The position numbers were made by a program, and so were the translations under genes. From NCBI RefSeq assembly GCF_001514145.1, contig NZ_KQ948662.1:120124-184123 (forward strand): a stretch of 64,000 nt of DNA. Direction: 5' to 3'. This document shows, one piece after another, positions 29,394 through 38,363 of the stretch; position 1 is the stretch's first letter; the number at the start of each line of letters is the position of its first letter. The notes beneath the pieces are model-generated. The model had not been told where the DNA came from and searched no databases. It was given only the letters and a program-made list of their open reading frames with translations. The stretch comes from Streptomyces canus. Lineage in GTDB: Bacteria > Actinomycetota > Actinomycetes > Streptomycetales > Streptomycetaceae.

Positions 29394-30467
29394 GTGACGA
29401 CCCTTTTCACCGGCTTCCGGCTCGGCGGACTGCGGCTGCCCAACCGGGTGGTCATGGCCCCGATGACACGGGTGCGGGCCGCCGAGGGCGGTCTGGCGAC
29501 GCCGTCGATGGCGCGCTACTACGCCCAGCGCGCCACGGCAGGCCTGATCGTCACCGAAGGGGTGCAGCCGAGCCTGATCGGGCAGTCCAATCCGGGGACG
29601 CCGGGGCTGTACACCGACGAGCAGGTCGCCGCCTGGCGGCCGGTGACCGAGGCCGTGCACACCAACGGGGGCCGGATCTTCGCACAGATCATGCACGGCG
29701 GCCGGGTCTCGCACCCGGACACCACCGGCCTGCGGCCCGTCGGCCCCTCGGCCGTCCCCGCCACCGGCGGGGTGTTCACGCCCACGGGGCCGCAGCCCGC
29801 GCCGGTTCCGCGCGCGCTGGGCACGGAGGAGGTGCCCGAGCACGCCGAGTCGTATGCCGAGGCCGCGCGCCGCGCCGTCGACGCCGGGTTCGACGGGGTG
29901 GAACTGCACGGCGCCAACGGGTACTTGATCTCGCAGTTCCTGGCCCCCAACGCCAATCTGCGCACGGACCGTTACGGCGGCTCGGTGACCAACAGGATCC
30001 GGTTCGCCGTCGAGGCGGCGGCCGCGACCGTCGACGCCGTGGGTGCCGAGCGCACCGGGATCCGTCTCTCACCGGGCGGCACGTTCTGGGGAGTTGAGGA
30101 GACCGAGGTCGTCGAGCTGTACACCGCCCTGCTGACCGAGCTGTCCCGTCTCGGACTGGCCTACGTTCATCTGGAGGCCACCGCCCCCGAGGAGACGCTC
30201 CTGGACCTGCGCCGGGCATGGCCCGGTGCGCTCGTCATGAACCCGGTGCTGCCGTTGGGCGCCAAGCAGGCCGGCCGCTCCGAGGCCGACCACTGGCTCG
30301 GTCTCGGCGCCGAACTCATCAGCTTCGGCCGCGCGTTCATCGCCAACCCGGACCTGGTCGAGCGGCTGCGCACCGATCTGCCGATCGCCCCCGCCGACGA
30401 GGCCACGTACTTCCAGGGCGGGGACAGCGGCTACCTCACTTATCCCGCATACCAGTACACGGCATGA
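29394..30467 (+). CDS. Old yellow enzyme family alkene reductase
   Basis: The 357-residue FMN enzyme has the OYE TIM barrel: FTGFRLGGLRLPNRVVMAPM at the start, QIMHGGRVSH, the substrate-binding pair His/Asn and Tyr in LHGANGYLISQFL (about 176-188), and NLRTDRYGGSVTNR. Such enzymes reduce activated C=C bonds with NADPH, often in detoxification of electrophiles. GTG 29394 follows AAGGAGA. The MerR protein and operator upstream suggest induction by a reactive or aromatic compound. Confidence 0.93.
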   Translation: MTTLFTGFRLGGLRLPNRVVMAPMTRVRAAEGGLATPSMARYYAQRATAGLIVTEGVQPSLIGQSNPGTPGLYTDEQVAAWRPVTEAVHTNGGRIFAQIMHGGRVSHPDTTGLRPVGPSAVPATGGVFTPTGPQPAPVPRALGTEEVPEHAESYAEAARRAVDAGFDGVELHGANGYLISQFLAPNANLRTDRYGGSVTNRIRFAVEAAAATVDAVGAERTGIRLSPGGTFWGVEETEVVELYTALLTELSRLGLAYVHLEATAPEETLLDLRRAWPGALVMNPVLPLGAKQAGRSEADHWLGLGAELISFGRAFIANPDLVERLRTDLPIAPADEATYFQGGDSGYLTYPAYQYTA

Positions 30468-30541
30468 CGTCCTGATGGCGAGGACACCACGAAAGGGTAA
30501 CGAAGGTCAACCGCAGGCAATGCCGGGTGGTCTAGCCCAGC

Positions 30542-31801
30542 ATGAAGATCTCTTTCCTGCTTCACAACGCCTACGGGATCGGAGGCACCATCACCACCAC
30601 GTTCAATCTGGCCCAGGCTCTGGCCGAACGGCACGAGGTGGAGATCGTCTCCGTGCTGCGGCACCGGGAACTGCCCAACTTCGTGCTGGATCCAAGGGTT
30701 TCGCTGCGGCCGCTGGTCGATCTCAGAGAGGAGAAGGAGCACCCCTTACATCTCAGACCGGCGCGGGTGTTCCCGCGCTCCGAGTACCGGTACGGGCAGT
30801 ACAGCGAGCTGACCGACCAGCGCATATCCGAGGCCCTCGCCGCCATCGACGCGGACGCGGTGATCGGCACCCGGCCCGGGCTCAACGTGCATCTCGCGGG
30901 TCAGGCGCCACCCCATGTCGCCCGGATCGGGCAGGAGCACCTCACCCTGAACAACCACTCGCCCCGGCTGCGCACCGCGCTGCGGCGGGCCTACCGGGGG
31001 CTCGACGTGCTCACCACGGTGACCGAGGCGGACGCGGGCGCCTACCGGCGCCGGATGCGGCTGCCCGGCGTACGGGTCGAGGCCCTTCCGAACAGCGTGC
31101 CGGATCCCGTGCTGCCTGCGGCCGACGGTTCCGCGAAGGTGGTCGTCGCGGCCGGCCGGCTGGTCCCGGTGAAGCGGTACGACCTTCTGGTCGAGGCCTT
31201 CGCCGCGGTCGCCGCCGAGCATCCGGACTGGCAGCTGCGCATCTACGGCAAGGGGGACGAACACGACCGGCTTCGGCAGCTCATCACTGACCTCGGGCTG
31301 TGGAACAACGTCTTCCTGATGGGCGCCGCGGCTCCCATGGAGGCGGAGTGGGTCAAGGGCTCGATCGGGGCGGCCGCCTCCGACTTCGAGCCCTTCGGCA
31401 TGACCATCGTCGAGGCGATGCGCTGCGGGCTGCCCGTGGTGAGCACCGACTGCCCCCATGGCCCCGCCGAGATCATCGCGGACGGGGTCGACGGGCGGTT
31501 GGTGCCGGTCGGGGACCGGGACGCCATGGCGGCGGCCCTGCTGGAGCTGGTCGGGGACGACGAGCTGCGCCGCCGTATGAGCCGGGCGGCCCTGGAGAAC
31601 GCGCGGCGGTTCGCTCCCGGACCGGTGGTCGAGCAGGCCGAGCGACTCATCACCGAGGCGGTCTCGGCGCGGCGGGCGGGACAGCCGGTCGTGCGGAACC
31701 GCCGGAACACACATCTGGCCGCCCGGGGCTTCGCCGCCCGGGACACGGCTCTGGTCGCGGCGAGCGGTGCGCTGCGCATCGTACGAAAGGGGAGGCCGTG
31801 A
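30542..31801 (+). CDS. GT4 family glycosyltransferase
   Basis: The 419-residue protein has the GT-B fold: N-terminal KISFLLHNAYGIGGTITTT (glycine loop), a linker, and the C-terminal nucleotide-sugar domain with GRLVPVKRYDLLVEAF (about 200) and SDFEPFGMTIVEAMRCG (E-x7-E; about 280) followed by PVVSTDCPHGPAEI. Retaining transferase of unknown sugar donor. No membrane segment. It overlaps the next gene by four bases (GTGA), so the two are likely to be cotranslated. Confidence 0.9.
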   Translation: MKISFLLHNAYGIGGTITTTFNLAQALAERHEVEIVSVLRHRELPNFVLDPRVSLRPLVDLREEKEHPLHLRPARVFPRSEYRYGQYSELTDQRISEALAAIDADAVIGTRPGLNVHLAGQAPPHVARIGQEHLTLNNHSPRLRTALRRAYRGLDVLTTVTEADAGAYRRRMRLPGVRVEALPNSVPDPVLPAADGSAKVVVAAGRLVPVKRYDLLVEAFAAVAAEHPDWQLRIYGKGDEHDRLRQLITDLGLWNNVFLMGAAAPMEAEWVKGSIGAAASDFEPFGMTIVEAMRCGLPVVSTDCPHGPAEIIADGVDGRLVPVGDRDAMAAALLELVGDDELRRRMSRAALENARRFAPGPVVEQAERLITEAVSARRAGQPVVRNRRNTHLAARGFAARDTALVAASGALRIVRKGRP

Positions 31802-32571
31802 CGACGACACGCGCCGGATGCGCGGTGGACACGGACGGCAGGATCATCTTCGAGGTGCCCGAGGCCCACGGCCGCCGGTTGCTGCTGCGGCTGCGTCCGA
31901 AGAAGGGGCTGCCCGAGGAGACCCTGCACGTCCTCGAACTGAACTCGGCCGACGAGGGGCGCGCGCGTGCCGTGCTCGCGGCCGATCCCGTGCTCACGGA
32001 GGGACGGTGGGACGTATATCTGCTGGACGGGTTCGCGCGCACACGGCTGCGTCCGGGCCCGCGTGACCTGCGGGTCCTGGTCGACGGACACCTGCGGGAC
32101 CGGCACGCGCCGCTGGCCGTCCGGGTCCCCTACGTCACCAAGGACGGCTTTCTCGCGGTGCGGACCTGGCTGCGGCCCGCGCACGCGGAGGTCGACCGCG
32201 TGGACGTCACCGGCGGGGCGCTGACGGTCTCGGCCCGGCTGCACGGTGCCTCGCTGCCGGCCGGCGCCGAGGTGCGGCTGCGGCTGCGGCGGGAGACAGG
32301 GACCGTCCGCACGCTCGAGCCACTGGTCGGACAGGACGGCCGGAGCTTCTCGTTCACGGTCGCCGACGAGACCCTGGACATGGGCGTCTGGGACATGTTC
32401 GTACGGCCCGCTCCCGAAGCGCCGATGATCCGGCTCGCCCGGCTTCTGGACGACGTGGCGGACCGTAAGGAGGTCTTCGTCTACCCGGGTGCCACGGCAG
32501 CGGGGATCGTCGTGCGGCCGTACTACACGGTCGACAACGACCTGTCCCTGGACGTGAAGCGGACCGGCTGA
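31798..32571 (+). CDS. Conserved hypothetical protein linked to glycosyltransferase
   Basis: The 257-residue protein has no signal peptide or membrane helix. It contains three similar beta-rich stretches with phrases GRWDVYLLD, GVWDMFVR and VEVFVYP-like VFVYPGATAAG, suggesting repeated beta-sandwich or TIGR-type modules of about 85 residues. The C-terminus ends PYYTVDNDLSLDVKRTG, a phrase seen in proteins paired with GT4 transferases. I do not recognise a catalytic motif. GTG 31798 has GGGAGG upstream and overlaps the transferase stop. Confidence 0.7.
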   Translation: MTTTRAGCAVDTDGRIIFEVPEAHGRRLLLRLRPKKGLPEETLHVLELNSADEGRARAVLAADPVLTEGRWDVYLLDGFARTRLRPGPRDLRVLVDGHLRDRHAPLAVRVPYVTKDGFLAVRTWLRPAHAEVDRVDVTGGALTVSARLHGASLPAGAEVRLRLRRETGTVRTLEPLVGQDGRSFSFTVADETLDMGVWDMFVRPAPEAPMIRLARLLDDVADRKEVFVYPGATAAGIVVRPYYTVDNDLSLDVKRTG

Positions 32572-32590
32572 GCGGTCACCGCGCTGGAGG

Positions 32591-33748
32591 TCATCCCCAG
32601 AGCACGTGCAGGGTGGGCGGCTTGCGGAAGACCAGGCCGTACGGGGTGGTGGGCTGGTCCGGGTCGAGGCGGAGAGCGGGGAGACGGTCGAGCAGGTGCC
32701 GCAGGGCGATGCGGGTCTCCAGGCGGGCCAGATGGGCGGCGAGGCAGTAGTGGGGGCCGTGGGCGAAGGCCAGCTGGAGGCGGGCGTTCGCGCGGCGGAC
32801 GTCGAAGCGGTCGGGGTCGGGGAAGACCGCGGGGTCCCGGTTGGCACCCGTCAGGGAGACGGTGACGAGGTCGCCCTGGTGGATCGAGGCCGGGCCGAGG
32901 GTGGTGTCCCGGGTGGCGTAGCGGTCGACGACGGCCGCGCCGGGTTCGAGACGCAGGGACTCCTCGATCGCGCCGTCCAGCAGGGCGGAGTCGCCCTGCA
33001 CCAAGGCGAGTTGATCCGGGTGCCGGAGGAGATGCAGCAGTGCGTTGGTGATCATCGCCTCGGTGGTCTCTATGCCTCCGAACATCAGTACCGCGGCGTT
33101 GGAGGCCACTTCCGGCAGGGCCAACCGGTCCGCGGCGGAGGTCAGGAGGGACGTGGTGCCCTTTTCCGCGACCGTGGTCTCGACCGCCGTCCGAAGCTCG
33201 GCGTACGCCTCCGGGCCCGCGGGTCCGGCCGTACGGCCTGCCGTGAGGTCCGAGACGGTCCGCACGATGGCGTCGTACCACGAGAGCACGGTGTCCGTGC
33301 CGGCGCCCACCAGTCCGAGTGCCTCGGTGACGACGGCGACGGCGAGGGGGCCGGCGAAGCCGCGGCGCAGTTCGGCGGCGCCCGCCGGTTCGAGTGCGGT
33401 GACGAGGCGGTCGGTCTCCTGCTCGATGAACTCGGCGAAGCCGTCCCGTACTGCACGCGGGCGGAAGGGCGCGGTGAACGGTTCGCGGTGGCGGGCGTGT
33501 TCGTCGCCGTCCAGGGAGAGCATGCTCGGGCCGACGACCTGGGCGGTCGAGAAGCGGGGGTCGTCCACGGTGAAGGTCTCGGCGTCCCGCATCACGTCGA
33601 GCGCGAGATCGCGCCGGGTCACCAGCCAGCCGTTCAGTTCGGGCAGCCAGGACACGGGTTCGTGGGCACGCAGTCGGGCCAGCCGCGGATGCGGATCACT
33701 GGCGAGTTCGGCCAGCGTGGTGGTGGCACCGAGCGGGAATTTGATCAC
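32591..33748 (-). CDS. Cytochrome P450
   Basis: The 385-residue soluble P450 has the I-helix segment MFGGIETTEAMI (about residue 225; GxETT, acid Glu in place of the common Asp), the K-helix ESLR within IEESLRLEPGAAV, and the haem loop FAHGPHYCLAAHLARLE with Cys about 336. The haem loop has LAA after Cys where GAA/GQQ is typical. Monooxygenase of unknown substrate; no ferredoxin or reductase is adjacent. GTG 33748 has GGAG upstream; the longer upstream ORF overlaps the divergent operon and is not used. Confidence 0.9.
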   Translation of the reverse strand: MIKFPLGATTTLAELASDPHPRLARLRAHEPVSWLPELNGWLVTRRDLALDVMRDAETFTVDDPRFSTAQVVGPSMLSLDGDEHARHREPFTAPFRPRAVRDGFAEFIEQETDRLVTALEPAGAAELRRGFAGPLAVAVVTEALGLVGAGTDTVLSWYDAIVRTVSDLTAGRTAGPAGPEAYAELRTAVETTVAEKGTTSLLTSAADRLALPEVASNAAVLMFGGIETTEAMITNALLHLLRHPDQLALVQGDSALLDGAIEESLRLEPGAAVVDRYATRDTTLGPASIHQGDLVTVSLTGANRDPAVFPDPDRFDVRRANARLQLAFAHGPHYCLAAHLARLETRIALRHLLDRLPALRLDPDQPTTPYGLVFRKPPTLHVLWG

Positions 33749-33869
33749 GCTCCAGGCTAACCCGGCGGAAAATACGTGGCAGAGGGGCGTGGGGCGGCCT
33801 ACGCTGCTCGACGATGACGACTCATACTCCTGAACGATTGGGGGTCCCGTCCGCGCAAGGTGAGTGCTG

Positions 33870-35765
33870 ATGCTCACTTCGACCGCGAACGAGGACATCC
33901 GTACATCCTTCTGGCCGCGCGTGCGCGAGTTCGCCGTGCCGGCCTCCATGATCGAGACCGCGACCGCCCGTCGCCTCGCCGGGGACTGGGCGGGGGCGTG
34001 TGCCGCCGCGGGTTTCGACGTCGATCTCAACCTCCGTGCCGTGGCGCGCGATCACGGCCGGGAGCTGGCGTCCCGGGTCCGGTCCGATCTCCGCGCCCTC
34101 GCTCCCGACCTGCTGCGCTGGCACATGCCGAGGATCGCCCCGGACGGGCTGCTGCGGCCCGGGGTGACCCTGACACTGGCGCAGTACGACACACCCGAGG
34201 GCCCTGTGCATCTCGTGGCCCGAACCGCACCGGCCTGGGCCGACGCCGGACAGCGCATCAGCCTCGCGCTGTGGTCCCGGTCCACGGCCAACGCGGTAGG
34301 CCATCCGCACCCGCGCCCGAACCGACGCTTCCGACTGGATCTGCACCGGCATCTGTGGGATGCGGGCAGGGCTGGGGAGTTGGGGGCGCGGTCGGGGGCA
34401 GGTGGGGTGCGGGAACGGGACCGGGGCGGTGAAGTGCGCGACCCGGACGGGGCCGGTGACGTGCGGGAACGGGACAGGGGCGGTGAACTCCGCGACCCGG
34501 ACGCGGCCGCTGACGTGCGGGAACGGTCGGGGCCCGGTGAGGCGCGGGAGCGGCACCGGGGCGGTGAACTCCGCGACCCGAACGGGGCCGCTGAGGTGTG
34601 CGACTGGACCGGAGCGGGTGAAGGCTACGACCGGACCGGGACCAGTCAGACCCGCGACCGGCACGGGGCCGGTGATACCCGCGACCCGACCGGAACCGCT
34701 GAAGCACGCGACCAGACCGCGACCAACCAGACCCACCACCAGACCGGCACCGCTGAAGACGACGACCGGACCGGAACCAGGCAGACCCGCGACCGGGCCC
34801 GAACCAGTCAGATCCCCGATCAGCTCCCCGACCGGACCGAAGCCGCTGAAGGCCACGCCCGGACCGGAACCAGTCAGACTCCCGACCAGACCGGAACCGA
34901 CGAGCTGCGGCAAGGGTCGGACGTCGGTGAGCCCTCGATGCGGTCGCGGCCCACTCAACTTGCAGGCCATGATCCGGAGTTGATGGTGCCGCCCGATTGC
35001 GCCGCCGACCGGTGGGCGGCGGAGGCGCGGATATTGCTCGCGGCCGAAGGACGGACCGGTGGAGTCGTGCTGGTGCGGCTCGGTGGGCGGGAGCGGCTGG
35101 TGTTGGAGCTCGGCGCGGACGACGACGTGATGCGTCCCGTACCGACTCCCTCGGCCGGTACCGTCTCCGCGCTTCCCGTCCTGCCGGACGCGGCGACGTG
35201 GGTGCTGCCCGACCTCCAACTGCTGCGCGCCGGCGCGATCGAGGCGGAACGACTGCACCCCCTGGTCGCCGCCGCGTTGGCGCCGGACCGAGCGGCCACC
35301 GGACCACCCCGCACCCCGGACCGGCCGGGACGACCACGTCTCGTGGAGTGCCGGGGAGCCCGACACCGGATCGGCCTGGTCGACGGGGTACTGGCCCCGC
35401 TGGACCACGACCCGGACGAGATCCGGCGGGAGGAACTGCTGGTCGCGCTGACCGGCACCCCGCTCCCCTGCCTCCAGGCGATCGACGAGGCACACCGCCG
35501 TCCGCACTGCCTGGCCGGCGTCCGCGAACGTCTCGTGCACGGCGACACCGCCGGCGCCCTGGCCGTCGTCGAAGGACTGCTCGGCCCCGACGCGCTGCTG
35601 CGCACCGGCCCCCTCCGGGACGAACTGGAGGCGGCCGCGCTACGGCGCATCACATACGGCCTGTTCAGGGCCGGCCTGACGGGACCCGGGCCCACTTGGT
35701 TCCGGCCGCGTCCGAGCGGCCGCGACTCCCGGAACCGGCGTACCCATCCGCGTCACGCGACCTGA
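33870..35765 (+). CDS. First protein of MoxR-vWA operon, with 9-residue repeat linker
   Basis: The 631-residue protein has a conserved N-terminal part (about 1-175; FWPRVREFAVPASMIETATARRLAGDW, LRWHMPRIAPDG), a repeat-rich hydrophilic middle (about 178-345) and a conserved C-terminal part (about 365-620; DAATWVLPDLQLLRAGAIEAERLHPLV, IRREELLVALTGTPLPCLQAIDEAHRRP). No catalytic motif recognised. It precedes the AAA ATPase and vWA genes in the order common in Streptomyces, so it is probably the substrate or adaptor of that complex (inference). ATG 33870 sits six bases after AAGGTGA; GTG 33864 is the alternative. The middle is a 27-nt minisatellite. Confidence 0.75.
   Translation: MLTSTANEDIRTSFWPRVREFAVPASMIETATARRLAGDWAGACAAAGFDVDLNLRAVARDHGRELASRVRSDLRALAPDLLRWHMPRIAPDGLLRPGVTLTLAQYDTPEGPVHLVARTAPAWADAGQRISLALWSRSTANAVGHPHPRPNRRFRLDLHRHLWDAGRAGELGARSGAGGVRERDRGGEVRDPDGAGDVRERDRGGELRDPDAAADVRERSGPGEARERHRGGELRDPNGAAEVCDWTGAGEGYDRTGTSQTRDRHGAGDTRDPTGTAEARDQTATNQTHHQTGTAEDDDRTGTRQTRDRARTSQIPDQLPDRTEAAEGHARTGTSQTPDQTGTDELRQGSDVGEPSMRSRPTQLAGHDPELMVPPDCAADRWAAEARILLAAEGRTGGVVLVRLGGRERLVLELGADDDVMRPVPTPSAGTVSALPVLPDAATWVLPDLQLLRAGAIEAERLHPLVAAALAPDRAATGPPRTPDRPGRPRLVECRGARHRIGLVDGVLAPLDHDPDEIRREELLVALTGTPLPCLQAIDEAHRRPHCLAGVRERLVHGDTAGALAVVEGLLGPDALLRTGPLRDELEAAALRRITYGLFRAGLTGPGPTWFRPRPSGRDSRNRRTHPRHAT
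34401..34898 (+). repeat. 27-nt minisatellite coding for nine-residue repeats
   Basis: About eighteen 27-base units in phase with the coding frame; early units alternate GDVRERDRG and GELRDPDGA, later ones drift to SQTRDRHGA, AEARDQTAT and AEDDDRTGT; unit 16 carries a 12-base insertion. Because the period is a multiple of three, all other frames stay open too, which makes long false ORFs here. Early units are closer to each other than late ones, suggesting more recent duplication at the 5' side. Confidence 0.9.
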
Positions 35766-35826
35766 ATCCTCCGGGGACACATCGTCCCCTCCTCGTGGCC
35801 CACTCCTAACCCATAGGTGATCACTC

Positions 35827-36970
35827 ATGCCCATGACCGCCCCTGCTCCCGCCTCCCAACTCGACATCGCCGCCGACCTGTTGACCCTGCTGCGCGACTC
35901 CACCACCGAACCGCGCCCCGACTCCCAGTTGGAGGCCCTCACCCTGGCCGTTGCCGCCGACCTGCCCGTACTGCTGTGGGGTGAGCCGGGCATCGGCAAG
36001 ACCGCGGCCCTGACCCAGCTCGCCGCCGCCCTGGACCTGCCGCTGACCACGGTGATCGCCAGCGTGCACGAACCGTCCGACTTCTCGGGGCTGCCCGTGG
36101 TCGGGGACGATCCCGCCACCCAGGGCGTGCCGATGGCCCCGCCGGACTGGGCGGTACGGCTGGTACGGGCCGGCCGGGGGCTGCTGTTCCTGGACGAGTT
36201 GTCCACCGCACCGCCCGCCGTCCAGGCCGCGCTGCTCCGGCTCGTCCTGGAGCGGCGGATCGGCGCACTCAGGCTGCCGCCCGGTGTGCGGATCGTGGCC
36301 GCCGCCAACCCCAGGTCCTCGGCGGCCGACGGCTGGGAGCTGAGCCCGCCGCTGGCCAACCGGTTCGTCCATCTCCAGTGGACCCACGACCACGAGACCG
36401 TCGTACGCGGGCTCGGCGGTGTGCGGGCTGCTCGCCGCGCGGCCCACGCTCGTGCACCGGCTGCCCACCAACGAGACCGGGCGGGGCGGTCCCTGGCCGT
36501 CGCCGCGGAGCTGGGACATGGCCCTGTCCCTGATCGCCTTCGCGACCGCGGCCGGCTCCGCGCGGGACGTGCTCTCCTCACTGGTCCGGGGCACGGTGGG
36601 CGACGGCCCGGGGCTGGAGCTGCTGGCGAGCCTGGACCGGCTCGACCTCCCGGACCCGGAGGACGTGCTCGCCGATCCCGCGGGGGCCGTCCTGCCCGAG
36701 CGGGGAGATCTGCGGCAGGCCGTGCTCGACGGTGTGGTGGCGGCCGTACGGGCACGTCCGGACCGGGCCCGCTGGGATTCCGCGTGGGCGGTGCTGGTGC
36801 GGGCGCTGGAGACGGGGGCGCCGGACCTGGTGGTCGTGCCCGCGACCACGCTCGCCTCGCTGCGGCAGCAGGACTGGGACGTGCCGGCGGCGATCGAGAG
36901 GCTCGCCGGGACGGTGGCGCTGTCCCGGCGGGCGGACCGGGCGGCCGTCGCCTCCAAGACCCGCCGATGA
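35827..36970 (+). pseudogene. MoxR-type AAA ATPase, frameshifted by an internal deletion
   Basis: The first 196 codons encode an AAA ATPase N-terminal half: Walker A GEPGIGKTA (about 52-60), VHEPSDFSGLPVVG, Walker B GLLFLDELSTAPP (about 120) and the arginine-finger region NPRSSAADGWELSPPLANRF. After HDHETVVRGLGG (about 36416) homology continues only in the +1 frame (VCGLLAARPTLVHRLPTNET to the stop at 36970), including PSPRSWDMAL and LVVVPATTLASLRQQDWDVP. The jump joins residues that are normally separated by some 25 residues, so a deletion of non-multiple-of-three length is likely. The first frame runs on without stop into the next gene. A sequencing error alone would not explain the missing segment. 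Confidence 0.75.
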
Positions 36971-38235
36971 GCGCGGACACCCCCGAACAGGCAGGACGCC
37001 TGGACCGCGACAAGCTCTTCGCCGCCCGCCTCCTCGCCGCCCGGGCCCGCCCCTACCTGGCCACCGCGCTGTTCGCCCTGCACACCGTCGAGTCGAAGCG
37101 GGTGCCGACGATGGCCGTGGACCGGCACTGGCGGTGCTACGTCTCACCGGCGTTCGTGGACCGCATGCCGGTGGAGGAGCTGGCGGGCGCGTGGGTGCAC
37201 GAGGTGTCCCACCTGCTGCGCGACCACCACGGGCGCGGTGACCGGGTGGCCCGTGAGCGCGGGCTGACCGGTGTCGGAGACCGGCTGCGGATGAACATCG
37301 CCGCGGACTGCGAGATCAACGACGACGTGTACGGAGACGGACTGGTCCAGCCCAAGGGCGCCGTGCGGCCCTGGCGGTTGAAGCTGCCAGAGGGGCAGCT
37401 GATGGAGGAGTACCTGAGCGGGATCAGCCTCGGGCCGCTCACCCTTGACCTGTCCTGGCTGGACTGCGGCAGCGGTGCCGACGGCCTGGAACGCGAGTGG
37501 GACCTGGGCTCCGACGGGGCGGACGGCCTGAGCGAACAGGAGCGGGACGCGGTCCGCTTCCGGGTGGCGCAGGGCATCAAGGCACATCCGGGGGACACCC
37601 CGCAGGGCTGGCGGCGGTGGGCGGAGGAGGCGTTCCATCCGCCGCAGCCGTGGCGGGACCTGCTGGGCGCGGCACTTCGTTCGGCGGTCTCCGGCTCCGG
37701 CGCGGGCGACGACTACAGCTACGGCCGTCCGTCGCGGCGCTCGGCGGGGGTGCCCGGCACGGTGCTGCCGAGCCTGCGACGCCGGCCACCCAGGGTCTGC
37801 GTGATCATCGACACCTCAGGTTCGGTCAGCGACGGCGAGCTGGGCAGCGCGCTCCTGGAGGTCGCCGCGATCTCCCACGCCGTGGGCGGCCGACGTGATC
37901 TGATCAACGTGCTGTCGTGCGACGCGGCGGCCGGGGTGGTGCGTCCGCTGTGCCGGGCCGAGGGCATCCCGCTGGTCGGCGGCGGGGGTACGGATCTGCG
38001 CACGGGCTTCGAGAAGGCGCTGCGCTCGCGGCCCCGTCCGGACGTCGTCGTGGCCCTGACCGACGGGCAGACACCCTGGCCGAGCGCGCGGCCCTCATGC
38101 CGTACCGTCATCGGTCTGTTCCCCCGGCCGGGGAGGAGCCGCGCACGACGCGAGAACGACCCCGAGTACATGCCGGACTCACCGCCCGCCTGGGCCCGCG
38201 TGGTGGAGATCGGCTCGGCATCCGGAGCCGGGTGA
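36967..38235 (+). CDS. DUF2201 metallopeptidase with vWA domain
   Basis: The 422-residue protein has an N-terminal zinc-peptidase-like domain (HEVSHLLRDHH, about 78-88; with ADCEINDDVYGDGL as the third-ligand region) and a C-terminal von Willebrand A domain with MIDAS DTSGSVSDGELG (about 281) and TDGQTPWP. In the family the vWA partner works with a MoxR AAA ATPase as a chaperone or activator. ATG 36967 overlaps the ATPase stop (ATGA). Because the ATPase frame is shifted, ribosomes following the first frame would make an 802-residue fusion of half ATPase and this protein. Confidence 0.88.
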   Translation: MSADTPEQAGRLDRDKLFAARLLAARARPYLATALFALHTVESKRVPTMAVDRHWRCYVSPAFVDRMPVEELAGAWVHEVSHLLRDHHGRGDRVARERGLTGVGDRLRMNIAADCEINDDVYGDGLVQPKGAVRPWRLKLPEGQLMEEYLSGISLGPLTLDLSWLDCGSGADGLEREWDLGSDGADGLSEQERDAVRFRVAQGIKAHPGDTPQGWRRWAEEAFHPPQPWRDLLGAALRSAVSGSGAGDDYSYGRPSRRSAGVPGTVLPSLRRRPPRVCVIIDTSGSVSDGELGSALLEVAAISHAVGGRRDLINVLSCDAAAGVVRPLCRAEGIPLVGGGGTDLRTGFEKALRSRPRPDVVVALTDGQTPWPSARPSCRTVIGLFPRPGRSRARRENDPEYMPDSPPAWARVVEIGSASGAG

Positions 38236-38363
38236 GCCACGAAGCTCCGAGCGGGTCGGCTGACCTCACAGTCGCCGCGGGGTGGACGCGGGGGTGGTCG
38301 GCCACGAGATCATGGGGGTCGGGGAGTCCGGAGTACATCGCGGGCCTGGGTGGGAGGAGCGAC

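Noticed and set aside
34401..34898. CRISPR-like array
   Set aside because: Units are contiguous without unique spacers and keep the reading frame, so this is a coding minisatellite.
33822..35540. 572-codon minus-strand ORF with Gly/Pro/Val repeats
   Set aside because: It is the reverse reading of the 27-nt minisatellite; the plus frame has conserved N- and C-terminal halves.
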